Notes: generated by a model not told the origin, from the letters alone. Positions 45,203-54,702 are shown, counted from the first letter of the stretch. The stretch: DNA of 64,000 nt from Verrucomicrobiaceae bacterium (GCA_016713245.1 JADJPM010000001.1:806001-870000), one strand, 5' to 3'. Translations and numbers: made by a program.

Positions 45203-47446
45203 TCAATACCTTAGAAAACCCTTCCGTCTCGCCTCAAAACCCGCGGTTTCCTCCGCCCAGGCTCCGATGATCTTCTTCCACGAGGTTTCCGCTCGGATTG
45301 GCTTCAGGCTTGAGCCGTGATTGAGCAGCGTGTTTACCTTGTCGAGTGCGAAGGCCTTCGGATAAAGCCGTTGAAGCGTGCAGGCGATGGCGATGCCGAT
45401 CTCGACGGGCTTCAACGCCTCGCGATTCCTGATGGCGATACGCACACCGCCGCATGGCTCGCCTTTGTAGATGCTCGCGGTCGGCGTGAAACGCACGGGC
45501 GTGAACTGCACCCCGGGCAGTCCGAGCTTGTTCAGTTCATGTGACAGGCGCAGATCATTCACATAGGGCGCACCCAGCACCTCGAAGGGCGTGTCGGTGC
45601 CTCGGCCGACGCTCACGCTGAACTCAAGCAGGCCGATGCCAGGATAAAGCAGCGCGGCGTTTAGCGAGCGCATGTTGGGTGAGGGATTGATCCAAGGCAG
45701 GCCGGTTTGGTCATGAAGCATGTCACGCTTCCAGCCTTCCACCGGGATGATCTTCAGATCGCCGTTCATCTTCCGCTCGGCGTTTAGCAGGGTGGCCAGC
45801 TCGCCAGCGGTCATGCCATGACGCAGCGGGATGGCGTGGGTGGCCGTCTGCTTCTCCTCATCGAGCGCCGCCGGACCTTCTACGGGGAGTCCGCCGATGG
45901 GATTGATGCGATCGAGCACAAAAAATGCCTTCTTCGCCTTCGCCGCCGCTTCCATGCATAGCCGCATCGTGCCGATGTAGGTGTAGAAGCGGCAGCCGAT
46001 GTCCTGGATGTCGAAAACGAGCGCATCGAGATCGGCGAGCTGTTCTGGCGAAGGGGCCCGCCGTTCGCCGTAGAGGCTCAACACGGGCAATCCGGTCTTC
46101 TTGTCCTTCGAGTCGCCGATCTTCTCCTGATCCAGCTCGCCGCGAATGCCATGCTCCGGACTGAAAAGCTTCTTCAGCTTCACGTCGGGTGCTGCCGCCA
46201 GCAGATCAATGGTGCTGCGTCGCTGAGCATCAATGCCTGTTTGGTTGGTGATGAGCCCCACCTTCAAACCCTTCAAATCGGCGAACTTCCGCCTCACGAG
46301 CACGTCGATGCCATTCAGCACCGTGGGCACCTCTTTTTCATCTCGCGGCCATGGCGGGCCTTTTTGGACAAACGACATGCCTTGAGCCGCTGCGCTGCCG
46401 ATTTCCTCATACAAATCCCGCACGCTGCCCTGCCCATCGGGATGCAAACGTGAGCTCATGAAGACCACGAAGGTCTTCGAGCCCGGCTCAATCCACAAAC
46501 TCGTGCCGGTGAAGCCCGTGTGACCAAACGAGCCAATCGGAAACACCTTCCCGCGAGGCCGACTGTAGGCCGAATCGATGTCCCAGCCGAGGCCACGACG
46601 CTCAAATACCGTCGCGATGGTTTGCGGCATGGTCATGAGTTTCACCGTCTCTGGCTTCAAAACACCTGCACCACCATCGAGCAGCATCCGCGCATACTTC
46701 GCCAGATCACCCGCCGAGGTGAACAAGCCCGCGTGACCCGTCACGCCGCCCATTTTTCGCGAGGTGGGATCATGCACCAGGCCGCGCAGCATCACGCCGT
46801 TTTCGTCTTTCTCCGTCGGTGCGATGCGTGGCCGCCAATCCTCCGGTGGCACAAAACGCGTCGAATCCATCTTCAGCGGCTCGAAGATGTTTTTCGCAGC
46901 AAACTCGTTCAACGCCATGCCACTGACTTTGCGCACCACCTCGCCCAGCAGGATGAAATTGATATCCGAGTAGCGGAAGAAGCGATCCGGCGGCCCATCT
47001 GGCTCCAACTCGATGGCACGACGAATCCCGTTCTCATATCCACTCCACGCGGGCTCCTTCGGAATGCCCGGTTTCAGGCCAGAAGTATGCGTGAGCAGAT
47101 GCCGGATCGTGATCCCGGGCCTCATCTCCGGCAGATAACGCCGCGCCTCGGCCTCCAACTCGATTTTACCCTGCTCGATGAGCAGCAGCACACTCGGCAG
47201 CGTCGCCACCACCTTCGTGAGCGAGGCTGCATCGAAGATCGTATCCTCCGTCATCGCTTCCTTCTCTGGCACGAGCGCCCTTTGGCCCTCCACCATCACG
47301 GCTTTGCGTTCGCCATTCTCGATCCACACCACGGCACCTTCGGGGTTATGTTTCGCCACCGCTTTCAAAAGCACCTCACGCACTGCGTCGAAGTCCTCCG
47401 CCAACACGAAGCCTGTGAGAAGCCAAAATCCAAATAGCCATTTCAT
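45203..47446 (-). CDS. Serine beta-lactamase-like domain fused to NamZ/DUF1343 exo-N-acetylmuramidase
   Basis: A 747-residue exported protein (signal peptide to about LAE, residue 17). Residues 20-365 form a class C beta-lactamase/AmpH-type serine hydrolase: SLTK (Ser75-Lys78), the second motif as YSD (family usual YxN) and HTGFTG. Residues 375-745 match DUF1343, the exo-beta-N-acetylmuramidase NamZ, GH171 (GLKVGLITNQTGID, FSPEHGIRGELD, VFDIQDIGCRFYTYIGTM, NPSPNMRSLNAALLYPG). Together they suggest turnover of cell-wall fragments outside the membrane: peptide or ester cleavage plus release of MurNAc. Fused versions are known in related phyla. Confidence 0.88.
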   Translation of the reverse strand: MKWLFGFWLLTGFVLAEDFDAVREVLLKAVAKHNPEGAVVWIENGERKAVMVEGQRALVPEKEAMTEDTIFDAASLTKVVATLPSVLLLIEQGKIELEAEARRYLPEMRPGITIRHLLTHTSGLKPGIPKEPAWSGYENGIRRAIELEPDGPPDRFFRYSDINFILLGEVVRKVSGMALNEFAAKNIFEPLKMDSTRFVPPEDWRPRIAPTEKDENGVMLRGLVHDPTSRKMGGVTGHAGLFTSAGDLAKYARMLLDGGAGVLKPETVKLMTMPQTIATVFERRGLGWDIDSAYSRPRGKVFPIGSFGHTGFTGTSLWIEPGSKTFVVFMSSRLHPDGQGSVRDLYEEIGSAAAQGMSFVQKGPPWPRDEKEVPTVLNGIDVLVRRKFADLKGLKVGLITNQTGIDAQRRSTIDLLAAAPDVKLKKLFSPEHGIRGELDQEKIGDSKDKKTGLPVLSLYGERRAPSPEQLADLDALVFDIQDIGCRFYTYIGTMRLCMEAAAKAKKAFFVLDRINPIGGLPVEGPAALDEEKQTATHAIPLRHGMTAGELATLLNAERKMNGDLKIIPVEGWKRDMLHDQTGLPWINPSPNMRSLNAALLYPGIGLLEFSVSVGRGTDTPFEVLGAPYVNDLRLSHELNKLGLPGVQFTPVRFTPTASIYKGEPCGGVRIAIRNREALKPVEIGIAIACTLQRLYPKAFALDKVNTLLNHGSSLKPIRAETSWKKIIGAWAEETAGFEARRKGFLRY

Positions 47447-47504
47447 GCTTCAGCTTAACGCGTCCAGCCGACCCAACGCCATCTCAAAAAAACAGGAGAC
47501 GGGT

Positions 47505-48059
47505 TCAGCGTTTCGCACGGGTTTTGGGCTTCGTTTTCGTATTCGCGAGGGTGTGGAAGCCGATTTCTTTCTTTGGCGGGGCGGGGGGAGGTGCCATGAG
47601 CTGGCGGAGCGCATCGAAGACGACTTTGAACTGCCCGTCATATTTCTTTTCCATGTCCTCCAGCCTGCGGGCGAGCTCGGCATTCGTGGAGAGCATCTGC
47701 CGCAGGCGCACAAAGGCCCGCATGATGGCGATATTCACCTGCACCGCACGGTCACTGCGCAGCACGCTTGAGAGCATGGCCACGCCCTGCTCGGTGAAGG
47801 CTAGATTTCCATACCGCGAGCCACCGTGGGAACTTGAGATCACATTTTGTGATCTCAAGATTTCCATTTCTTCTTGGGTGAGTTCGAAAGCAAAGTCCTC
47901 AGGGAAACGTTCCGGGTTGCGCTTCATGGCTTGCTTTAAAGCTCGTGTCTCGACGCCGTAGAGTTCGGCAAGGTCGAAGTCGAGCATGACTTTCTGTGAG
48001 CGCATCAGCAGGATTCGCCGCTCAGCTTGGAGGGCGATGGCGTGCTCGGAGGAGGTCAT
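47505..48059 (-). CDS. ORF6N-domain DNA-binding protein
   Basis: A 184-residue protein whose first 100 residues match the ORF6N domain of phage-type regulators (ILLMRSQKVMLDFDLAELYGVETRALKQAMKRNPERFPEDFAFELT and YGNLAFTEQGVAMLSSVLRS). A coiled-coil (about 120-160) and a Lys/Arg-rich tail follow. Such genes are common on prophages and islands, but here no other phage gene is nearby. It follows a small orphan with a four-base overlap. Confidence 0.82.
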   Translation of the reverse strand: MTSSEHAIALQAERRILLMRSQKVMLDFDLAELYGVETRALKQAMKRNPERFPEDFAFELTQEEMEILRSQNVISSSHGGSRYGNLAFTEQGVAMLSSVLRSDRAVQVNIAIMRAFVRLRQMLSTNAELARRLEDMEKKYDGQFKVVFDALRQLMAPPPAPPKKEIGFHTLANTKTKPKTRAKR

Positions 48060-48262
48060 GGCAGGGGCAGTGAGATGGCACGAGTTTGGCGGCGGCTACG
48101 CACAGCGTTTTGCCAGTCGAGGTCATCGAGGATTTCCTTCTGGCGAGGCAGGCCAGAGCCAAACAGCCTGCGAAGAAACTGAAGACGCTCGAGCTCATGC
48201 TGCACGGCTTCATCTTCATTGAAGCGGCGTGCCTGTTCCTGGGCGTGGGCGAGGAGGTTCAT
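48056..48262 (-). CDS. Small hypothetical protein paired with the ORF6N gene
   Basis: A 68-residue charged protein from the ATG at 48262 (the frame is also open from 48310). One amphipathic helix (NEDEAVQHELERLQFLRRLFGSG) dominates. The stop overlaps the start of the ORF6N gene by four bases, so they form a two-gene unit. No family recognised. The unit resembles a small regulatory or toxin-antitoxin pair, but this is only inference. Confidence 0.5.
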   Translation of the reverse strand: MNLLAHAQEQARRFNEDEAVQHELERLQFLRRLFGSGLPRQKEILDDLDWQNAVRSRRQTRAISLPLP

Positions 48263-48314
48263 CGGCGGCTGGTTTGAGGTGTGTACGTCTTTTTGCACGA
48301 ACGGATACAAACAA

Positions 48315-48342
48315 GCCCCCCGTTGCTTTCACAACGGGGGGC
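48315..48342 (-). terminator. Terminator of the transketolase gene
   Basis: A perfect 11-bp stem (48315-48325 with 48332-48342) with a 6-base loop. Read on the minus strand it is followed by TTGTTTGT, and it lies about 95 bases after the tkt stop. The gap 48263-48436 otherwise holds only two weaker dyads (48351-48365, 48388-48408). Confidence 0.65.
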
Positions 48343-48436
48343 AGATAGTAGCCCGCCTACGGGCGTAACGGTGTAGCGCTGATCGTTTAAACTCACGCGA
48401 ATGAGTTTCAAACGGGTTTTTGGAGTTAGAAACAAC

Positions 48437-50410
48437 TCACGCCAGCGCCTTCGCCACGGCTTCGGCGGTGATGCCGAGTTCTTTGAAGACGGTGTTGCCG
48501 GGGGCGCTGATGCCGAAGCGGTCGATGGCGATGATCTGGCCCTGCGTGCCGACGTATTTCCACCAGAGGCCGGAGACGCCGGCTTCGATGGCGACGCGCT
48601 TGGTCACTGCGGCGGGGAGCACGCTTTCGCGATACTCGGCGCTCTGGCGGTCAAAGCGTTCAAAGCAGGGCAGGCTCACGACGCGGACACCGGGCTTGCC
48701 TTTGGCACCTTCGACGGCCCACTGAACTTCCGAGCCGGTGGCGATGACGATGGCTTCCAGCGGCGCGGTTTCCTGCACGAGGACGTAACCACCTTTGAGC
48801 GTGCCTTCGCGACGCGTGGCGGCGCTGACTCCGCCTTGATGCGGGAGATCCTGACGGCTCAAAGCGAGCAGCGTGGGGCCATCGGTGCGGCTGAAGGCGG
48901 CGGCGAAGGCCGCGGCAGTCTCTTCGGCATCGGCAGGGCGGATGACGTCGAGATTCGGGATCACACGGAGGCCGCTGACGGTCTCGACCGGCTGATGGGT
49001 GGGGCCGTCTTCACCGACGCCGACGCTGTCGTGCGTGAAGATGTAGGTGACAGGCAGTTTCGCGAGCGCGGCGAGGCGGATGCTCGGGCGGCAGTAGTCG
49101 GCGAAGACGAGGAAGGTCGCGCCGCTGGCCTGGAAGATGCCGTCGTAGGCGATGCCGTTGCAAATCGCGCCCATGGCGTGCTCGCGGATGCCGAACCAGA
49201 TGTTGCGGCCCTTCGGATTGGCGGCGGAGTAGTCGCCACCGTCCTTGATGTAGTTCTTCGTGGAGCCAAAGAGGTCGGCGCTGCCGGTGATGAGCTTCGG
49301 CGCGGCCTTGGCGAGGTGATTGAGGATTTCACCGCCGCTGTTGCGGGTGGCGGCTTTGCCTTCGGCGGGATACTCGGGGATGACCTTGAGCAGGTCCTCG
49401 GCGCTGGCGCTGCCGGCTTCCAGTTCGGCCTGGAGGGCGGGATTGGCGGCGGCCCACTCTTTGTACATCTTGCTCCAGCGCTTGTGGATGCGGCTGCGCT
49501 TCGCCTTCAAATCGGCGAAGTAGGCCTTCACGTCGTCGCTGACGTGGAAATGCGTGCCTTCCGGGATGCCGAGAGCTTTCTTCGCCGCATCGACGAACTT
49601 CGCGCCGCCTTCGCCGTGGCCCTTGGCGGTGCCGGCAACTTCCGGGATGCCTTTGGCGATGACGGTCTTCGCGATGATGATCTTCGGCTTGCCGTTGTCG
49701 GTCTTTTTCGCCCGCTGGATGGCCTTGGCAATGGCGTCGAGGTCATGGCCGTCGATTTGAACGGCGTCCCAGCCGAGCGCACGCCAAAGCTTTAGCGCGT
49801 CCTCGCCCTGCGTGACGTTCGCCATGGCGTCGAGCGTGACGTCGTTGGAATCGTAAATCAGGATGAGGTTGTCGAGGCCGTTGTGCGCGGCAAAGGCGGC
49901 CGCCTCACGCGCGACGCCTTCCTGGAGGCAGCCGTCGCCAGCGAGGGCGATGATGTGGCTGTCGATGATCTTGTGCGCGTCGGTGTTGTATTTCGCCGCG
50001 GCCATTTTGCCGCTGAGCGCGTAACCGACCGCATTGCCGACGCCCTGGCCGAGCGGGCCCGTCGTGCACTCGACGCCCGGCGTTTCATGGAACTCAGGAT
50101 GGCCTGGCGTGATGGAATGCAGCACGCGGAACTTGCTCACGTCGTCGATGCTCACCGCGTAGCCGCTGAGGTGCAGCCAGGAGTAGATGAACATGGAGCC
50201 GTGACCGGCGGAGAGGATGAAACGGTCGCGGTTCAGCCATTTCGGATCGGCCGGATCGCACTGGAGGGCCTGACCGAAGAGCACCGCGCCGATTTCCGCC
50301 GCGCCGAGCGGCAGACCGAGGTGGCCGGAGGAGCACTTGTGCACCGCGTCCATGGCGAGACCACGGGCTTCATTGGCGGCTTTGGAGAGGAGGGCGTTAT
50401 CGGTGGGCAT
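48437..50410 (-). CDS. tkt: Transketolase
   Basis: A 657-residue TPP enzyme of the pentose phosphate pathway, moving two-carbon units between sugar phosphates. Domain 1 shows the TPP-binding GDGCLQEGVAREAAAFAAHNGLDNLILIYDSND and substrate His in GHPEFHETPGVECTTGPLGQG; domain 2 shows GIREHAMGAICNGIA and THDSVGVGEDGPTHQPVE; a C-terminal domain follows. Length is normal. It lies downstream of pdxA on the same strand with a 143-base gap. Erythrose-4-phosphate from transketolase feeds the PdxA route, so the pairing is sensible. Confidence 0.97.
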   Translation of the reverse strand: MPTDNALLSKAANEARGLAMDAVHKCSSGHLGLPLGAAEIGAVLFGQALQCDPADPKWLNRDRFILSAGHGSMFIYSWLHLSGYAVSIDDVSKFRVLHSITPGHPEFHETPGVECTTGPLGQGVGNAVGYALSGKMAAAKYNTDAHKIIDSHIIALAGDGCLQEGVAREAAAFAAHNGLDNLILIYDSNDVTLDAMANVTQGEDALKLWRALGWDAVQIDGHDLDAIAKAIQRAKKTDNGKPKIIIAKTVIAKGIPEVAGTAKGHGEGGAKFVDAAKKALGIPEGTHFHVSDDVKAYFADLKAKRSRIHKRWSKMYKEWAAANPALQAELEAGSASAEDLLKVIPEYPAEGKAATRNSGGEILNHLAKAAPKLITGSADLFGSTKNYIKDGGDYSAANPKGRNIWFGIREHAMGAICNGIAYDGIFQASGATFLVFADYCRPSIRLAALAKLPVTYIFTHDSVGVGEDGPTHQPVETVSGLRVIPNLDVIRPADAEETAAAFAAAFSRTDGPTLLALSRQDLPHQGGVSAATRREGTLKGGYVLVQETAPLEAIVIATGSEVQWAVEGAKGKPGVRVVSLPCFERFDRQSAEYRESVLPAAVTKRVAIEAGVSGLWWKYVGTQGQIIAIDRFGISAPGNTVFKELGITAEAVAKALA

Positions 50411-50553
50411 GAGAGCGTAGAGCTAGGGGCTTGGATTTTGGAAAAAGTGCGCCAGAGGCGGCCAGGCGCGGGAGCCGTGTTCTTACCGGCTCGAAAAGAT
50501 CGTTTCAAGGTCGAAAACTGGGCCGGATCGGTCACGCAAAAGCGCGGGACAAA

Positions 50554-51549
50554 TCACGCGGCCATCTTCGCGGCGAGCTTCACGGCCTCGACGAGGCTGC
50601 TGCCGTTCGCTTTGCCTTGCCAGGCGATGTCGCATGCGGTGCCGTGATCGACGCTCGTGCGCGGCACCGGCAGGCCGAGGGTGGTATTGACGGCGGTGTC
50701 AAAGGCCAGCGCCTTCAGCGGAATGAGCGCCTGATCATGATACATGCAGATATAAGCATCCACCGTGCGGCGGCGGGCCGGGATGAAGGCGGTATCCGGT
50801 GGCAGAGGTCCTTCAATGGTGATGCCCTTGGCTTTGGCGGCCTCGATGGCAGGCACGATGATCGTTTCCTCCTCACCCCGGCCAAAGAGACCATGCTCGC
50901 CCGCGTGTGGATTCAGCCCGCAAACGGCGATGCGCGGCTTTTTACCCTTCACTCGCTGCACGGACTCTGCGGTGAGCTCGATGACATCGAGGATGCGCTT
51001 CGTCGTCAGCGCGGGCACGACATCCTGATAACCGATGTGCACCGTGACGAGGCTGCAAATCATCTCTGGCGAGTAAAACGTCATGCAGGAGCGTTTCGAG
51101 GCCATCTTCTCTGCAAACATCTCCGTGTGCCCTGGGTAGGTGATGCCGGCGGCGTGCAGCGCCTCCTTGTTCAGCGGTGCGGTGGCCACCGCGGCCACCT
51201 GCCCTGCCAGAGCGGCCTCGATGCTCTTTTCGACATAGCGAAAACCTGCCGCACCCGTTTTGGCGCTGACCTTGCCCGGCTCGAAACCTTCCGCGTCGAA
51301 GCCAAACAGGTCCAAAACGGCCGACCCATCGATCTCGCGGCATTTTTCACTCCACTCGATCTCGCTCACGATGCGCGGCGGAGCCTGCAAACCGGTCTGT
51401 CGCGCACAACGGGCCAGCAGGCGGGCATCGCCAAAGATCACCGGCGTGGCAATCGCCAGCACCTCTTCATTGGCGAGGAGTTGCAGGCAGATTTCAGGAC
51501 CGACCCCGGCGGGGTCGCCCATGGTGACGGCGATGAGAGGTTTGGACAT
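50554..51549 (-). CDS. pdxA: 4-hydroxythreonine-4-phosphate dehydrogenase
   Basis: A 331-residue enzyme of the DXP-dependent pyridoxal phosphate pathway. Clear signatures are TMGDPAGVGPEI at the N-terminus, the metal-binding His in YPGHTEMFAE, CGLNPHAGEHGLFG, and the C-terminal MYHDQALIPLKAL. No pdxJ or pdxB is adjacent. It is transcribed towards tkt. Confidence 0.95.
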   Translation of the reverse strand: MSKPLIAVTMGDPAGVGPEICLQLLANEEVLAIATPVIFGDARLLARCARQTGLQAPPRIVSEIEWSEKCREIDGSAVLDLFGFDAEGFEPGKVSAKTGAAGFRYVEKSIEAALAGQVAAVATAPLNKEALHAAGITYPGHTEMFAEKMASKRSCMTFYSPEMICSLVTVHIGYQDVVPALTTKRILDVIELTAESVQRVKGKKPRIAVCGLNPHAGEHGLFGRGEEETIIVPAIEAAKAKGITIEGPLPPDTAFIPARRRTVDAYICMYHDQALIPLKALAFDTAVNTTLGLPVPRTSVDHGTACDIAWQGKANGSSLVEAVKLAAKMAA

Positions 51550-51608
51550 GCGGCAAAAAGCGGGAGCCGCATATGGGAAGCGTGGGACAGGTTTTCAACC
51601 GGTTCGTC

Positions 51609-52310
51609 TCATGCCTTTCGCGGCTGCGTGGCAAAGAAGAGCCAGATACCGAGCAGGGCCACGAGGAAGGTGCCGAAGGTCAGCACGGTGAGCACGAGGT
51701 CGCGCATGTCCTTGTCACGGATGAAGCCGAGCTTGTGAAACATCGTGAAGATGGTGGCCTCGAGCTGGCGCTCGCGATCGGTGTGCCGCGTGACGCTGCC
51801 GGTGGTGGTGGAGACATACACTCGCGTGTCCAAGCTGTCGTTTACATCAAAGCGATACACCGGCAGGACGCGGAAGATGTTCAGGTACTCCATGTTGAAG
51901 GCGGTGAGGAAGTCCGTCTTCTTCACCTCCGCGCCCGCGAGGAAGTTCTTGGCGATCTCCGCGGCATACGCCTCGTCCTGCGCGGGATCGACGCGGCCGT
52001 CGATGGCGCTGACATACTGCGGCCCCTTAGCGTCTTTGATGTAAATCTGATACCAGGGCTGACCACCGATGCCGCGGAGGTTCACCGCCTGCGCCTCCGC
52101 ATTGCCGCCGAGCTTGGCGACCGCGTCGGCAACGCTGATCTGGATGGCGTTCACGTCCATGCCTCCACCCGAGGGCTTTGCCTGCGGTGGCGGAGCCTGC
52201 GTGCGGGTCATGATGTTATGTAGCACACCGCTGCCGGAGGCCATCAGCACGGAGATGCTGAAAAGAAGACCGAGCCAGCGGTGGAGTTTACGGATGAGTC
52301 GTGGGGACAT
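51609..52310 (-). CDS. PepSY-domain membrane protein
   Basis: A 233-residue protein from the ATG at 52310. It begins MSPRLIRKLHRWLGLLFSISVLMASGSG, a PepSY-associated first helix, then a periplasmic PepSY-like region (WYQIYIKDAKGPQYVSAIDGRVDP) and a C-terminal helix (VLTVLTFGTFLVALLGIWLFF). PepSY_TM proteins occur with iron and siderophore uptake, sometimes as ferric reductases. It follows a TonB-dependent receptor gene on the same strand (125-base gap), supporting a metal-uptake role. No haem-binding His pairs were identified with certainty. Confidence 0.78.
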   Translation of the reverse strand: MSPRLIRKLHRWLGLLFSISVLMASGSGVLHNIMTRTQAPPPQAKPSGGGMDVNAIQISVADAVAKLGGNAEAQAVNLRGIGGQPWYQIYIKDAKGPQYVSAIDGRVDPAQDEAYAAEIAKNFLAGAEVKKTDFLTAFNMEYLNIFRVLPVYRFDVNDSLDTRVYVSTTTGSVTRHTDRERQLEATIFTMFHKLGFIRDKDMRDLVLTVLTFGTFLVALLGIWLFFATQPRKA

Positions 52311-52435
52311 GTGGGCGGAGGGCAAAGAGCTGAAAGCGAAGAGTCAGAGAATAGATGACGGAGTAGAAAAAGGAGAGCGCAGAACGGATGAGGACTCGAC
52401 ACCCTCCGCTCTACGCCCTCGGCATCGTTATGCGA

Positions 52436-54529
52436 CTACCACTTGAATTCTACGCCCGCGTAGAAGGCACGACCGTCTCCGGGGAGGAAGACAGCACCGG
52501 CACCAGGGGCTGCTGCATTCGTTACGACGCCGGTGGTGGGGCTGTAAGTCTCATCGGTGATGTTGCGCACCTCGGCAAAGAAGGACACGCCCTTCTGGGT
52601 CTTGTAGCCCAGTTTGAAGCCGAGCAGCGCATACGGATCGGCAAAGGTCGTGCGTGCCATGTCCGCTGCGTAGCGAACGGGAGACCACTCGACATTCGGA
52701 CCGGCGTAGAAGCCACAAGGGTGCTCATACATCAGCTCACCTCGGTAGTAGTAGGGTGCGTAACCTGGCAGCAGGCGATCACCAAAGGTCGGATCGTTTT
52801 TGAAGCGGAAGTCATTCCAGAAGAAGTTGTTTCGCACCACCAGGCGGTCGAAACGCGTGTCGTTCGCCGTGGTGAGGTTTCGCAGCACATCGTAGCTTAG
52901 ACCGAATTCGACACCTTGATGCGTGGTTTTGCCTGCGTTGATCGTGTTTGCGGGGAAGGGCAGCACGCCGAGCGTGAGAAGTTCGCGATCGACCCAAGCA
53001 TAGTAGTAGCTGAAGTCCCAGGACATGCGGTCTGTCTGACCGCGGGTGCCAATTTCGAGCGTGGTGGCGCTTTGTGCTTGGAGCGGTAGCAGGGATGGGA
53101 AAGCTCCGACACTCGTGAGCTCGCCAAAAGTAGGCGGCTCGAAGCTTCGGCTCGCGTTGAAGTAAATCTGTGACTTTGGATTCACTTCGAAGAGCAGGCC
53201 CAGCTTGGGGCTGAAACCCCAGTACTCCTGCCGATCCGAGTTGTTGGCTCCAAATAGCACCTCTTCGTTCAGATCCCTGCTGCCATACAACACCTGGGCT
53301 CCGGCGATCAGGGAGAGGCGATCTGTGAGATGCAGCTTGTCCTGGAAGTAAAAGCTCCAATTAATGGACTGCAGTTTGTTGTCGGCGGTTTTCACACCGC
53401 GATTGCCGCCATTGTTCGCAAAGCGGGCGTCCTCTGCCACTCCATACATGAAGCTCGCCCCGAGAGTCAGGTCATTGGCCATGCCTAGTAGCGTTCCGCG
53501 ACCGTCATATCGAAGATCAAATCCCAGGTCGTTTGAAAGCTGGTCGATGTATCCCACGAAGGGTGTAATCGGATGATCCAGATCCTTCCAGCTCCAGAAG
53601 GTCGAGAAGGTCAGCGTGTTGTCGCCATCCGAATAAGTCAGCTTGTTCGCGAGACGAAAGAGCTGGTAGTCTCGGCGTTGGCGGTTGGTGGGGCTGGCGG
53701 CATTGGCCTGCTGCGGATTGGCCTCCATCTGCGCTTTTGTCAGCGATCCCGGGAGTTGCGATTTGCTGTCCACCCAGGTGACGTAGAAGCGGTTCTCGAG
53801 GTTCGAGTTGATCTTGGCGCCGATGTTCGCCATCACGCGCAGGCTTTCCTGCTCGCTCCAGTCGCGAAAACCATCCGTGTGCGCCGCCGTGATGCTCACA
53901 TAGCCGTCCACATTGCCCGCCACAAAGCCGGAGGAAATCTGGCCGCGGAAGGTGTTGAAGCTGCCGGCCTCGAAACGCGTCTGGAAGGCAGGTGCGGAAT
54001 GGCCGGTATTCGAGACGAAGTTGATCGCCCCGCCCAAAGTGGCCGCACCGTATTGAAGGGCATTTGCTCCACGGAAGGTTTCGACGTATTGCGCCGCCAT
54101 TGGCTCGATGGCTTGCATGTCGAAACCGCCATCGGCAAGGTTGAGCGGCATGCCGTCCTGCATCAGCCAAAGGCCGCGACCGTGGAAAGTGCGCTGGATG
54201 CCGCTGCCACGAATGGCGATACGAGCCTCCTCGGAACCGAAGCGGCTCTGCACGAGCACGCCGGGCGTAAAGTCGAGCGCGTCCTTCAGCGTGGCGGCGC
54301 GGCCGGTTTTGTATTCCTCGGCACTCGTGACGCTGGCACCACCGGGCGTGCTAGCGGCGATTTGCTCGCGACGTGTTTCGATGGTGGGAACGGTCTTGGA
54401 TGGGTCCTTGGTGGAGGTGACGACCACCTCGGGAAGGGTTTTTGGCGTGGTGGCAGGCTGCTGGGCGTGAACGAGCCCGGCGGAAAGGAAAGACGTGAGA
54501 AGTGAGAAGTAAGACGTGAGACGTTTCAT
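52436..54529 (-). CDS. TonB-dependent outer-membrane receptor
   Basis: A 697-residue protein with a signal peptide (to AQ, about residue 23), a TonB-box-like PEVVVTST, a plug domain (about 55-165; PGVLVQSRFGSEEARIAIRGSGIQ, GANALQYGAATLGGAINFVS) and a 22-strand barrel ending in the outer-membrane signature FYAGVEFKW. It imports a bound ligand, most likely a metal chelate, powered by TonB/ExbBD. It sits between a small CPLC protein upstream and a PepSY membrane protein downstream. Confidence 0.92.
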   Translation of the reverse strand: MKRLTSYFSLLTSFLSAGLVHAQQPATTPKTLPEVVVTSTKDPSKTVPTIETRREQIAASTPGGASVTSAEEYKTGRAATLKDALDFTPGVLVQSRFGSEEARIAIRGSGIQRTFHGRGLWLMQDGMPLNLADGGFDMQAIEPMAAQYVETFRGANALQYGAATLGGAINFVSNTGHSAPAFQTRFEAGSFNTFRGQISSGFVAGNVDGYVSITAAHTDGFRDWSEQESLRVMANIGAKINSNLENRFYVTWVDSKSQLPGSLTKAQMEANPQQANAASPTNRQRRDYQLFRLANKLTYSDGDNTLTFSTFWSWKDLDHPITPFVGYIDQLSNDLGFDLRYDGRGTLLGMANDLTLGASFMYGVAEDARFANNGGNRGVKTADNKLQSINWSFYFQDKLHLTDRLSLIAGAQVLYGSRDLNEEVLFGANNSDRQEYWGFSPKLGLLFEVNPKSQIYFNASRSFEPPTFGELTSVGAFPSLLPLQAQSATTLEIGTRGQTDRMSWDFSYYYAWVDRELLTLGVLPFPANTINAGKTTHQGVEFGLSYDVLRNLTTANDTRFDRLVVRNNFFWNDFRFKNDPTFGDRLLPGYAPYYYRGELMYEHPCGFYAGPNVEWSPVRYAADMARTTFADPYALLGFKLGYKTQKGVSFFAEVRNITDETYSPTTGVVTNAAAPGAGAVFLPGDGRAFYAGVEFKW

Positions 54530-54576
54530 ATTAAAAGGCGTGGCGACGCGACAAGGCGCGTGCGCGGGTTGAGAAG

Positions 54577-54680
54577 AAAGTGGGACAGGTTTGCAACCTG
54601 TCCGGAAGAGGCCACCGCTGCTGAAGCAGCGGGCAAGTTAGATGCGGCGGAGAGAACAGGTTCAAAACCTGTTCCACTTT
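54577..54680. repeat. Composite palindromic element (104 bp)
   Basis: Two 26-base arms (54577-54602 and 54655-54680) are inverted repeats matching at 22 of 26 positions. Each contains its own perfect hairpin: GGACAGGTT/AACCTGTCC (54583-54603) and GAACAGGTT/AACCTGTTC (54654-54674). A third hairpin (CGCTGCT/AGCAGCG, 54616-54631) lies between. A partial single copy, GTGGGACAGGTTTTCAACC, lies at 51580-51600 in front of the PepSY gene's 3' end. Confidence 0.65.
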
Positions 54681-54702
54681 CCGGGCAGCTCAGAGCACCT
54701 TC

